NCBI GenBank assembly: GCA_902795625.1
Contig: CADBLW010000332.1
Coordinates: 1 to 13,477 of the forward strand
DNA: 13,477 bases
Source: an uncultured Lachnospiraceae bacterium
GTDB taxonomy: Bacteria > Bacillota > Clostridia > Lachnospirales > Lachnospiraceae
Direction of reading: 5' to 3'
Shown: positions 6,771-13,427 of the stretch, in pieces
How positions within the stretch are numbered: position 1 is the stretch's first letter
Layout: every line of letters begins with the position of its first letter
Made by a program: the position numbers and the translations under genes
Notes under the pieces: model-generated
The model's input: the letters and a program-made list of their open reading frames with translations, nothing else
Told to the model about the DNA's origin: nothing
Databases searched by the model: none

Positions 6771-8390
6771 ATGCCAGAAGCATTTTTCCCGATTCTGGTT
6801 GCAGCTCAGGGCGGCGTTTTAGTGCCCGTTCTGATCGCTGTATTTGTCACCCTGATCGTTACCGCCATTGTTGCTATTGTTGTGAGCCTGAAGATCCTTG
6901 TTCCTCTTCGTATGAAAGAATATGAGGCTGAGGTAGGATCCGCGGAACAGCGTTCGAAGGAGATCATCGACGACGCTAACCGCAGTGCTCAGAAGATTGC
7001 CGCAACAGCGAAGAAAGAGGCTCTTTTGGAAGCAAAGGAAGAGGCTCTGAGGGCAAAGAACGAGTCGGATCGTGAGATCAAGGAGCGTAGAGCCGAGGTC
7101 CAGCGATACGAGAAAAGAGTGACGCAGAAAGAGGAGAATCTGGACAGAAAGCTCGAGTCCCTGGAGAAGAAGGAAGCCCGCATGAACCAGAAGGAGCAGG
7201 ATCTCGACCGTAAGCTTGAGGAAGCGAACGAGTACTGCGAAAAGCAGATTGCGGAGCTGGAGAGAATCTCCGGACTTACCTCCGATAAGGCTAAGGAATA
7301 TCTTTTAGAATCTGTCAAGGAAGACGTTAAGCATGAAACCGCGGTAATGATCCGCGAGCTGGAAACCGAAGCCAAGGAGACGGCAGACAAACGCGCGAAG
7401 GAGTTGATCGTCAATTCCATCCAGAAGTGCGCTGCCGATCACGTGGCGGAAGCAACCATCTCGGTGGTGCAGTTGCCGAACGATGAAATGAAAGGTCGCA
7501 TCATCGGTCGCGAGGGTAGAAATATCCGTACGATCGAGACGCTCACCGGCATCGATCTTATCATCGATGATACGCCGGAGGCCGTGATCCTGTCCGGCTT
7601 TGATCCGATCCGCCGCGAGGTCGCGAGGATCGCGCTTGAGAAGCTTGTCGTGGACGGTCGTATTCATCCCGCACGCATCGAGGAAATGGTCGATAAGGCA
7701 CAGAGAGAGGTGGAGAACATCATCCGCGAGGAAGGTGAGGCCGCTGTCATCAAGACAGGTGTTCACGGACTTCATCCGGAGATGGTCAGACTGCTCGGAA
7801 AGATGAAATACCGTACCAGCTACGGTCAGAATGCGTTGAAGCATTCCATTGAGGTTTCCCTGCTGTCCGGTCTGCTTGCCGGAGAGTTGGGTGCGGATGT
7901 CCGTCTCGCAAAGCGCGCAGGTCTTCTTCATGACATCGGCAAATCCGTCGATCATGAGATGGAAGGTACGCACGTTCAGATCGGTATCGATATCTGCAAG
8001 AAATACAAGGAATCGCCGGTTGTCATTAACGCGGTCGCCTCTCATCACGGCGATTGCGAGCCCACATCGATCATCTCGTTTATCGTGCAGGCGGCAGACA
8101 CGATCTCCGCAGCACGCCCGGGCGCACGCCGCGAAACTTTGGACACTTACACCAACAGACTGAATCAACTAGAAGATATTGCCAACAGCTTTAAAGGAGT
8201 GGAGAAATCCTTCGCCATTCAGGCAGGCCGGGAGGTCCGTGTTATGGTCGTTCCCGAGCAGGTCAGCGATGATGATATGGTTCTCATCGCGAGAGAACTG
8301 TCGAAGAAGATTGAATCCGAGCTTGAGTATCCCGGACAGATCAAGATCAGCATGATCCGGGAATCCAGAGTCACCGATTACGCCAAGTAA
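6771..8390 (+). CDS. rny: ribonuclease Y
   Basis: This membrane-anchored endoribonuclease of 539 residues starts mRNA decay and processing in Firmicutes. A hydrophobic segment at about 15-44 forms the N-terminal anchor. It is followed by a long charged coiled coil (about 55-165, rich in E, K and R), a KH RNA-binding domain with the GxxG loop GREG at 246-249 (in GRIIGREGRN), and an HD metal-dependent catalytic domain. The HD domain has H358, the HD pair H387-D388 in LLHDIGK, and H425 in ASHHGD. The C-terminus VTDYAK is typical of the family. The start at 6771 was chosen from the ribosome binding site. A consensus promoter and a downstream hairpin terminator suggest a single-gene transcript. 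No copy of the CATTTTCCG word lies in this gene. Confidence 0.97.
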   Translation: MPEAFFPILVAAQGGVLVPVLIAVFVTLIVTAIVAIVVSLKILVPLRMKEYEAEVGSAEQRSKEIIDDANRSAQKIAATAKKEALLEAKEEALRAKNESDREIKERRAEVQRYEKRVTQKEENLDRKLESLEKKEARMNQKEQDLDRKLEEANEYCEKQIAELERISGLTSDKAKEYLLESVKEDVKHETAVMIRELETEAKETADKRAKELIVNSIQKCAADHVAEATISVVQLPNDEMKGRIIGREGRNIRTIETLTGIDLIIDDTPEAVILSGFDPIRREVARIALEKLVVDGRIHPARIEEMVDKAQREVENIIREEGEAAVIKTGVHGLHPEMVRLLGKMKYRTSYGQNALKHSIEVSLLSGLLAGELGADVRLAKRAGLLHDIGKSVDHEMEGTHVQIGIDICKKYKESPVVINAVASHHGDCEPTSIISFIVQAADTISAARPGARRETLDTYTNRLNQLEDIANSFKGVEKSFAIQAGREVRVMVVPEQVSDDDMVLIARELSKKIESELEYPGQIKISMIRESRVTDYAK

Positions 8391-8466
8391 GAGAACCGCA
8401 GAAGAATTATAGATTATCTTCGCGGAGATACTTGCTTCGGTGCATCAGAATCGCAGTAAACAAATC

Positions 8467-8494
8467 AGGGGCCGAACAGAAATGTTCGGCCCTT
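8467..8494 (+). terminator. probable rny terminator
   Basis: A 12-pair stem (8467-8478 with 8483-8494, one G-T pair) is closed by a GAAA tetraloop; the core is GGGCCGAACA with TGTTCGGCCC. The tail is only TTAATT rather than a run of T, so termination may be incomplete, but the stem is strong and sits 77 bases after the rny stop. Confidence 0.65.
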
Positions 8495-8510
8495 AATTCA
8501 TGCGCGCTGA

Positions 8511-8535
8511 GCAAACCGAGTGAAACGAGGTTTGC
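8511..8535 (+). other. hairpin with purine-rich loop, function unknown
   Basis: GCAAACC (8511-8517) pairs with GGTTTGC (8529-8535) around an 11-base loop. The loop begins GAG and ends CGA, so tandem G-A contacts and one G-C pair could extend the stem. No T-tract follows. It may be a dispersed intergenic repeat or a small structured RNA element. Confidence 0.45.
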
Positions 8536-8646
8536 GAATGTTGTTACGGCATCGGTCCGATGTGGAAAATGCCAATATACCATGCGTTTTTCCGCGTTTT
8601 TTCGTTAAGTTTTTTCGGGAAATAAGGCTTGCCTTTTTTGATAATG

Positions 8647-8652
8647 TATACT
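8647..8652 (+). promoter_or_regulatory. possible -10 box of the aminotransferase gene
   Basis: TATACT is a five-of-six match to the -10 consensus, 67 bases before the ATG at 8720. No good -35 box is found at 16-18 bases upstream, so this is a weak call; TATACA at 8671-8676 is an alternative. Confidence 0.3.
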
Positions 8653-8719
8653 AAAATGCAATTTGTATTGTATACATGTCGACACTTTGTGTGTACTAAA
8701 TGAAAGTGAGATTGAAATC

Positions 8720-9922
8720 ATGTCGTTATCGCTCTCGGTGAAAGGACTTTCCGTCAAACCGTCATCCACACTTGCAATCACGGCGAAAGCCAAGGAACTT
8801 CGCGCGCAGGGACTCGATGTTGTCGGGTTCGGAGCGGGAGAGCCGGACTTTGACACTCCGGTCAACATCCGCAATTCGGCCAAGGAGGCGCTTGACCGCG
8901 GTATTACCCGCTATACGCCCGCTGCCGGTATGCCGGAGCTTCGCAAAGCGATCAGCCGCAAATTCGAGCGTGTAAACGGACTTCATTATGCGCCGGAGCA
9001 GATCATTGTCAGCAACGGAGGAAAGCACGCGCTGACCAACATTTTCCAGGCGATCCTTAACCCGGGCGATGAGGTTATCATCCCGAGCCCGTTCTGGCTC
9101 AGCTATCCCGAGATCGTCAAGCTTGCGGACGGTGTGCCGGTGTTCGTTGACTGCGGTGTCGAGGACAGTTTTAAGATCACGCCTGAAAAGCTTGCGGCGG
9201 CATGCAATGAGAAGACAAAGGCGCTTGTGCTGAATTCTCCGAACAACCCGACCGGTATGGTCTATACGAAGAAGGAGCTGGAGGCACTCGCGAAGGTGAT
9301 CGTGGAGAAGGACATCTACGTTGTGTCCGATGAGATCTATGAGAGCCTTGTCTATGAGGATGTTGATGTTGTGAGCATCGGCTCGCTCGGTGAGGATATC
9401 TACAACCATACGATCACATGCTGCGGTATGGCGAAGGCGTATGCGATGACCGGTTGGCGTATCGGTTACACCGGAGCTCCGCTGCCGGTAGCGAAGGTGA
9501 TGGCGAGCATCCAGAGCCATCAGACGTCGAATCCGAACTCCGTCGCGCAGTACGCTTCCGTGGAAGCGCTTGACGGCCCGCAGGAGTCCGTATTGGCGAT
9601 GCGCCATGAGTTTGACCGCCGCCGCGTTTACATGTGCGAGCGGATCGCGAAAATGCCGTATGTGAAGGCGGTTACGCCGAAGGGAGCATTTTACGTGTTC
9701 GTCAACATCGGCGAGGTGCTTGAGAAAAATTACAAGGGCGAGAAGGTCGGAACGGTGGAGCGTCTGGCGAAGATCCTGATCGAGGATTATCTCACGGCTG
9801 TGATCCCCTGCCGTGACTTCGGCCGCGAGGATCATGTGCGTCTGTCCTATGCCATCAGCATGGAGCAGATCGGAAAGGGACTCGACCGGATCACGCAGTT
9901 CCTCGCAGACCTTACGGACTGA
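8720..9922 (+). CDS. pyridoxal-phosphate class I/II aminotransferase (aspartate aminotransferase-like)
   Basis: The 400-residue cytoplasmic PLP enzyme is of fold type I. Visible signatures are GAGEPDFDTP at 38-47, SNGGKHAL at 98-105 (cofactor phosphate contact), NSPNNPTG at 172-179 and SDEIYE at 203-208 (D204 pairs with the pyridine nitrogen, Y207). The probable Schiff-base lysine is K239 in MAKAYAMTGWRIGY. R374 in HVRLSYA should bind the substrate carboxylate. This pattern is that of the AspB/subgroup I-gamma aspartate aminotransferases, so aspartate and 2-oxoglutarate are the likely substrates, though related enzymes use other amino acids. ATG 8720 is chosen because MSLSLSVKGLSVKPS matches the family N-terminus; a TTG at 8663 would add 19 unsupported residues. 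The ribosome binding site is weak (GTGAG at 8706-8710). A terminator follows. Confidence 0.93.
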   Translation: MSLSLSVKGLSVKPSSTLAITAKAKELRAQGLDVVGFGAGEPDFDTPVNIRNSAKEALDRGITRYTPAAGMPELRKAISRKFERVNGLHYAPEQIIVSNGGKHALTNIFQAILNPGDEVIIPSPFWLSYPEIVKLADGVPVFVDCGVEDSFKITPEKLAAACNEKTKALVLNSPNNPTGMVYTKKELEALAKVIVEKDIYVVSDEIYESLVYEDVDVVSIGSLGEDIYNHTITCCGMAKAYAMTGWRIGYTGAPLPVAKVMASIQSHQTSNPNSVAQYASVEALDGPQESVLAMRHEFDRRRVYMCERIAKMPYVKAVTPKGAFYVFVNIGEVLEKNYKGEKVGTVERLAKILIEDYLTAVIPCRDFGREDHVRLSYAISMEQIGKGLDRITQFLADLTD

Positions 9923-9954
9923 TCAGACAATATTCGGATAATATAACAACAGCG

Positions 9955-9990
9955 GCCTCGCGGGCTATGTTCGCGAGGCTGTTTATTTTT
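9955..9990 (+). terminator. intrinsic terminator of the aminotransferase gene
   Basis: GCCTCGCG (9955-9962) pairs perfectly with CGCGAGGC (9972-9979) around a nine-base loop and is followed by TGTTTATTTTT. It lies 33 bases after the stop codon. A copy of the CATTTTCCG word in reverse orientation starts immediately after the T-tract at 9991. Confidence 0.88.
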
Positions 9991-10041
9991 CGGAAAATGC
10001 ATCGGTGAACGCCCGGGATGCTTCGAAATTGCGTGAAAGTG

Positions 10042-10070
10042 TACACAAGACCGTCTGTTTTTGGTATAAT
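10042..10070 (+). promoter_or_regulatory. promoter of pdp
   Basis: A perfect TATAAT (10065-10070) is preceded by TG in the extended -10 position (10062-10063). TACACA (10042-10047, four of six bases) lies at 17-base spacing as the -35. Transcription should start near 10077. Confidence 0.8.
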
Positions 10071-10118
10071 AACAGTTACAGCAATGTTCCTGTCTATGCT
10101 GCCGATCACCACCGACAC

Positions 10119-10123
10119 GGAGG
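10119..10123 (+). promoter_or_regulatory. ribosome binding site that fixes the pdp start
   Basis: GGAGG lies eight bases before ATG 10132. In-frame ATGs at 10126 (two bases away) and 10138 (14 bases away) are worse spaced. Confidence 0.7.
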
Positions 10124-10131
10124 AAATGCGC

Positions 10132-11463
10132 ATGAGAATGTATGATATCATCACCGCGAAGAAGCGCGGAATGGAACTGACGGACGAACAGATCGCCTTC
10201 TTTGTTGACGGTTTTACAAAGGGCGAGATCCCGGATTACCAGATGTCCGCCCTGTTGATGGCAATCTGCCTGAAGGGTTTGAATATGCGTGAGACAACGA
10301 CACTCACCATGGAGATGGCGCAGAGCGGCGACATGCTCGATCTCTCGGCAATCCACGGAAAGAAGGCGGACAAGCATTCCACGGGCGGCGTGGGAGACAA
10401 GACGACGCTGATCGTAGCGCCGATCGTGGCTTCCATAGGAATCCCCGTGGCGAAAATGTCGGGCCGCGGCCTCGGCCATACAGGCGGCACGATCGACAAG
10501 CTGGAGAGCATTCCCGGGTTCCGTACGACGCTCCCCGGCGACGAGTTCATCCGCAATGTGAACGAGATGAAGCTCGCGGTGGCCGGACAGAGCGCAAACC
10601 TTGCGCCCGCTGACAAAAAACTGTACGCGCTTCGTGACGTCACGGCGACCGTGGACAACATTTCCCTCATTGCTTCCAGCATCATGAGCAAGAAGCTTGC
10701 CTCCGGAGCCGATGTCATCGTGCTCGATGTAAAGACCGGAAGCGGCGCGTTTATGAAGACCTACGAGGACTCCGCTGCGCTGGCGCAGACGATGGTGACG
10801 ATCGGCAACAACTGCGGAAGGAAGACGTACGCGGTCATCACGGATATGAACCAGGTGCTCGGGCGCTATGTCGGAAACTGGCTTGAGGTTCGCGAGGCGA
10901 TGGAAATCCTCTCAGGAGTCGGCGACGAAGAACTCAGGCTTGTGAGCGTCACTCTTGCCTCGTACATGATCCTCGGATGCGGAAAGGCGGAGACGTTTAA
11001 AGAGGCGTTCGCCATGGCGGAAAATGCAATCGCAAGCGGCGCGGCAATGGCGAAATTCCGCGAGTTCGTGGCGAGACAGGGCGGGGACGTGAGCTTTGTC
11101 GATCATCCGGAGACAATGCGTGCCGCCGCGATCGAAATGCCCGTATACGCAGCTCAGAGCGGCTGCATTTCCGAGATCAACGCGGAGGAGGTCGGCATGG
11201 CGAGCCTGCTTCTCGGCGGCGGAAGAGAGAAGAAGGAGGATGCCGTTGACCCGATCGTCGGTATCCGCGTGGATAAGAAGGTCGGCGACCGGGTACAGGA
11301 GGGCGATCTTCTCGGCGTCCTCTACGCCAATGATCCGGTCAAAGCGGAGGCGGCTAAGGAGCGGTTCCTCGGGGCATACCGGTTCACGGAAGAAACCGTG
11401 CCTCCGGTGGCGCCGATCTACGGGTATGTGGACGACAACGGTGTTCACAGCGGCACGATCTGA
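10132..11463 (+). CDS. pdp: pyrimidine-nucleoside phosphorylase
   Basis: The 443-residue cytoplasmic enzyme splits uridine, thymidine and deoxyuridine with phosphate to the free base and (deoxy)ribose 1-phosphate, in nucleoside salvage. The N-terminal helical domain starts MRMYDII. The phosphate-binding segment KHSTGGVGDKT is at 81-91 and the family signature SGRGLGHTGGTIDKLE at 110-125. R168 in ALRDVT, S183 and K187 in SIMSKK match the base-binding residues known in the thymidine/pyrimidine phosphorylase family. KTGSGAFMK at 201-209 follows, and the C-terminal third is the usual alpha/beta domain. Length is normal. Pdp is favoured over thymidine-only DeoA because Firmicutes usually carry the broad enzyme; sequence reading alone does not prove specificity. 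The gene has its own promoter and terminator. One CGGAAAATG word lies at 11018-11026. Confidence 0.94.
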   Translation: MRMYDIITAKKRGMELTDEQIAFFVDGFTKGEIPDYQMSALLMAICLKGLNMRETTTLTMEMAQSGDMLDLSAIHGKKADKHSTGGVGDKTTLIVAPIVASIGIPVAKMSGRGLGHTGGTIDKLESIPGFRTTLPGDEFIRNVNEMKLAVAGQSANLAPADKKLYALRDVTATVDNISLIASSIMSKKLASGADVIVLDVKTGSGAFMKTYEDSAALAQTMVTIGNNCGRKTYAVITDMNQVLGRYVGNWLEVREAMEILSGVGDEELRLVSVTLASYMILGCGKAETFKEAFAMAENAIASGAAMAKFREFVARQGGDVSFVDHPETMRAAAIEMPVYAAQSGCISEINAEEVGMASLLLGGGREKKEDAVDPIVGIRVDKKVGDRVQEGDLLGVLYANDPVKAEAAKERFLGAYRFTEETVPPVAPIYGYVDDNGVHSGTI

Positions 11464-11564
11464 GCCGCGTTCTGATCGAAGGGAGCATTTTCCGCGATAT
11501 TGTGTGACGAGGGCACGGAAAACCTCCGATTTTTGCTAAATAACCACAAATGCTTGCGTTTCCG

Positions 11565-11610
11565 GGGGATTTGTCCACCACATATTGTTGACAAATCCCC
11601 TTTCTTTGTT
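11565..11610 (+). terminator. intrinsic terminator of pdp, overlapping the next promoter
   Basis: GGGGATTTGTC (11565-11575) and GACAAATCCCC (11590-11600) form an 11-pair perfect stem with a 14-base loop, followed by TTTCTTTGTT. The right arm contains most of the -35 box of the downstream promoter. It lies about 100 bases after the pdp stop. Confidence 0.82.
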
Positions 11611-11616
11611 TATAAT
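11588..11616 (+). promoter_or_regulatory. perfect-consensus sigma-A promoter of the metallophosphoesterase gene
   Basis: TTGACA (11588-11593), a 17-base spacer and TATAAT (11611-11616) match the sigma-A consensus at all 12 positions. The -35 box spans the last loop bases and the start of the right arm of the pdp terminator, and the spacer contains the T-tract. A second -10-like TATACT at 11632-11637 (with TTTATA at 17 bases upstream) could be a weaker start. Confidence 0.88.
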
Positions 11617-11651
11617 CAGTATGATGTGGTGTATACTAACGGAGTAACAAT

Positions 11652-12524
11652 ATGTTGGGTTGGATATTACTTGCCATAGGAATTGCTGCCGTCGGGTTTG
11701 CGGTGTATCAATACATCGCGCAGAGGCTTCTGCAGGTCGTTTCGATGACTGTGGATCCGGTGCGCGCGGACCGGTTTGCGGGAAAGCTTCCGGGGACGAT
11801 CGTCGTGTTCTCGGACCTGCACAATCACCTCTTCGGCAAGGACAATGAGAAGCTGGTCAATGCGATAGCTGAGCAGAAACCGGATGTCATTCTGATCCCC
11901 GGGGATCTTCTCGTGGGACGGAAGGAGCACTTTGAAGTTGCCTCGAGGCTTCTGCAGCGCCTTGCGAAGCTGGGAAAGCCGATCTATATCTCCCTCGGCA
12001 ACCACGAGAGCGGTACGATGCAGTATTTTCCGGAGCTGTATGAGGAGTTCCTGAAGGATACGGTGCACGACAACATCCACATCCTCGACAATCAATGTGA
12101 GTATTTTTCGGAAAATGTGGCGATCTGCGGACTGACGCTTCCGATGGAGGTGTACGGAAAGAGAGGACGCCGGTTTGCCGTGACAGCGGATGACATGGCA
12201 AGGATCGTTCCCGTGCCGAAGGAGGATGACTTCCGCATCCTGATGGCCCATACGCCGTACTACTTCGATACCTATGCAGAATACGGCGCGGATCTTGTGC
12301 TGTCGGGACACATTCACGGCGGGATCGTGAGACTCCCGCTGCTCGGCGGACTGATCTCGCCGCAGATGGAACTGTTCCCGGAGTACGACGCGGGAATGTA
12401 CCGGAAGAAGGACACGGTCATGGTCGTGACAAGAGGGCTGGGAACGCATTTTCCGCCGATCCGCATAGCCAACCGGCCGGAGCTTCTGGTGCTTCATTTT
12501 CCGAAGAAGGATGCGCAGGAGTGA
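11652..12524 (+). CDS. membrane-anchored calcineurin-like metallophosphoesterase (YkuE/YaeI type)
   Basis: This 290-residue protein has a hydrophobic N-terminal segment (about 3-19), probably a membrane anchor, and a binuclear-metal phosphoesterase domain. The metal and catalytic residues appear in the usual order: D55 and H57 in FSDLHNH, D85 in PGDLL, N117-H118 in LGNHES, H200 in MAHTP, and H220 and H222 in SGHIHGG. This motif set matches the YkuE/YaeI group; the substrate in this organism is unknown (membrane-lipid or nucleotide phosphoesters are possibilities). GGAG at 11641-11644 lies seven bases before the ATG. It has a perfect-consensus promoter and no clear terminator before scpA, 95 bases downstream, so read-through into scpA is possible. 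It carries three exact copies of the CATTTTCCG word (12109, 12447, 12495), the densest cluster in the window. Confidence 0.92.
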   Translation: MLGWILLAIGIAAVGFAVYQYIAQRLLQVVSMTVDPVRADRFAGKLPGTIVVFSDLHNHLFGKDNEKLVNAIAEQKPDVILIPGDLLVGRKEHFEVASRLLQRLAKLGKPIYISLGNHESGTMQYFPELYEEFLKDTVHDNIHILDNQCEYFSENVAICGLTLPMEVYGKRGRRFAVTADDMARIVPVPKEDDFRILMAHTPYYFDTYAEYGADLVLSGHIHGGIVRLPLLGGLISPQMELFPEYDAGMYRKKDTVMVVTRGLGTHFPPIRIANRPELLVLHFPKKDAQE

Positions 12525-12619
12525 TCCGAGCCGTTTGAATTGAGAACAGATGATAACCGGAAACGGTAACAGATAAAAGTACTGAGCGAACATCGCCCGG
12601 ATACGGAAAGGAGGCTGTC

Positions 12620-13387
12620 ATGGACATTTCATTTACCCTGGAAGCGTTCGAGGGGCCGTTGGATCTTCTGATCCATCTGATCGAAAAGAACAAAGTGAAC
12701 ATCTATGACATCCCGATCGCGATGATCACGGACCAGTACATGGAGTACGTATCGGAGATGCAGCGCCTGCAGATGGACAACATCAGCGAGTTTATGGTGA
12801 TGGCGGCGTATCTTTTGAAGATCAAGTCGCAGATGCTTCTTCCCGCGCCTGTTGCCGAGGAGGAGGGAGATCCGAGAGCGGAGCTTGTGGAGCGGCTGCT
12901 GGAGCACAAGATGTATCAATATGCTTCGCAGGATCTCAAGGACCGTCAGGTGGAGGCGGCGAGACATCTCTACCGTGCGCCCGATGTGCCGCCTGAGGTT
13001 GCGGCATACGAGGAGGAGGTTTCCGCGGAGGAGGTCATCGGTGATCTGCAGCTCTCGGAGCTGAGCCGGATCTTCCGCGACATCATGAAGCGGCAGGAGG
13101 CGAAAATCGACCCGATCCGAAGCGCATTCGGACGCATCGAGAAGGAGGAGATCAACTTCCGCGACAAGGTGATGAAGATCCAGGAGTACGGCATCGAGCA
13201 TAAGCATTTTTCGTTCCGAAGACTGCTGGAGAAGGCGACCGACCGGATTGAGATCATCGTTACGTTCCTCGGCATCCTCGAGCTCATTCACCTCGGACGC
13301 ATGCTGATCCGTCAGAACAGGCTGTTTGATGACTTTGAGATCGATTACGTGGCAAATGATGTCGTTCCGATCGAGTCGTTTGCGTAA
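12620..13387 (+). CDS. scpA: segregation and condensation protein A
   Basis: The 255-residue kleisin subunit of the bacterial SMC-ScpAB condensin bridges the two SMC heads and binds ScpB dimers, compacting and separating the chromosome. The N-terminal kleisin segment (FEGPLDLLIHLIEKN at about 10-24, then NIYDIPI) binds the SMC neck. A charged middle region carries the ScpB-contact stretch. The C-terminal winged-helix segment (VTFLGILELIHLGR, then IRQNRLFDDFEI) binds the SMC head. AAAGGAGG at 12607-12614 lies five bases before the ATG. The scpB gene follows after 40 bases, the standard pairing. I find no strong promoter in the 95 bases upstream. Confidence 0.96.
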   Translation: MDISFTLEAFEGPLDLLIHLIEKNKVNIYDIPIAMITDQYMEYVSEMQRLQMDNISEFMVMAAYLLKIKSQMLLPAPVAEEEGDPRAELVERLLEHKMYQYASQDLKDRQVEAARHLYRAPDVPPEVAAYEEEVSAEEVIGDLQLSELSRIFRDIMKRQEAKIDPIRSAFGRIEKEEINFRDKVMKIQEYGIEHKHFSFRRLLEKATDRIEIIVTFLGILELIHLGRMLIRQNRLFDDFEIDYVANDVVPIESFA

Positions 13388-13410
13388 GGCGCTTTGATGA
13401 TTAAGAACCG

Positions 13411-13427
13411 GGAGGGTTGAGATACCC
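13411..13427 (+). promoter_or_regulatory. scpB ribosome binding site with unusual spacing
   Basis: GGAGG (13411-13415) lies 12 bases before ATG 13428, longer than elsewhere in the window. GGGT (13414-13417) can pair with ACCC (13424-13427) around six bases, which could shorten the effective distance or hide the site. Confidence 0.5.

Larger units (their letters stand above)
8391..8719 (+). other. non-coding interval between rny and the aminotransferase gene
   Basis: These 329 bases hold no convincing gene. They contain the rny terminator hairpin (8467-8494), a second hairpin without a T-tract (8511-8535), one near-copy of the CATTTTCCG word (GGAAAATG at 8564-8571), a T-rich stretch (about 8586-8640) and promoter-like words (TGTATACTAA at 8645, TGTATACA at 8669, TGTGTACTAA at 8690) just before the next gene. 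Confidence 0.7.
528..12503. repeat. dispersed 9-base word CATTTTCCG / CGGAAAATG, 12 exact copies
   Basis: Exact CATTTTCCG on the + strand starts at 818, 2494, 4708, 6560, 11486, 12447 and 12495; the reverse complement starts at 528, 3763, 9991, 11018 and 12109. CATTTTCC without the final G occurs twice more (8564-8571 reverse, 9040-9047 forward). Ten exact copies are in genes, spread over five codon-phase and orientation classes, and two are intergenic. The core of 9 bases is constant while the flanks vary. The role is unknown. Confidence 0.85.

Noticed and set aside
8621..8640. AAGG-CTTG-CCTT followed by T as a second terminator before the aminotransferase gene.
   Set aside because: Four pairs only, with a mismatch further out; it lies within a generally T-rich stretch.
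8538..8654. A 38-codon open frame after ATG 8538, with GAGG seven bases upstream.
   Set aside because: The frame runs through a T-rich stretch giving many phenylalanines, the GAGG is part of a hairpin arm, and no known protein pattern is visible.
411..11790. AAGCTT occurs about ten times in the window.
   Set aside because: Most copies are AAG-CTT (Lys-Leu) codon pairs in frame or other common codon combinations, so codon use is enough to explain it, unlike CATTTTCCG.
12556..12567. ACCG-GAAA-CGGT hairpin before scpA as a terminator or regulatory site.
   Set aside because: Only four pairs and no T-tract; within chance for 95 bases.
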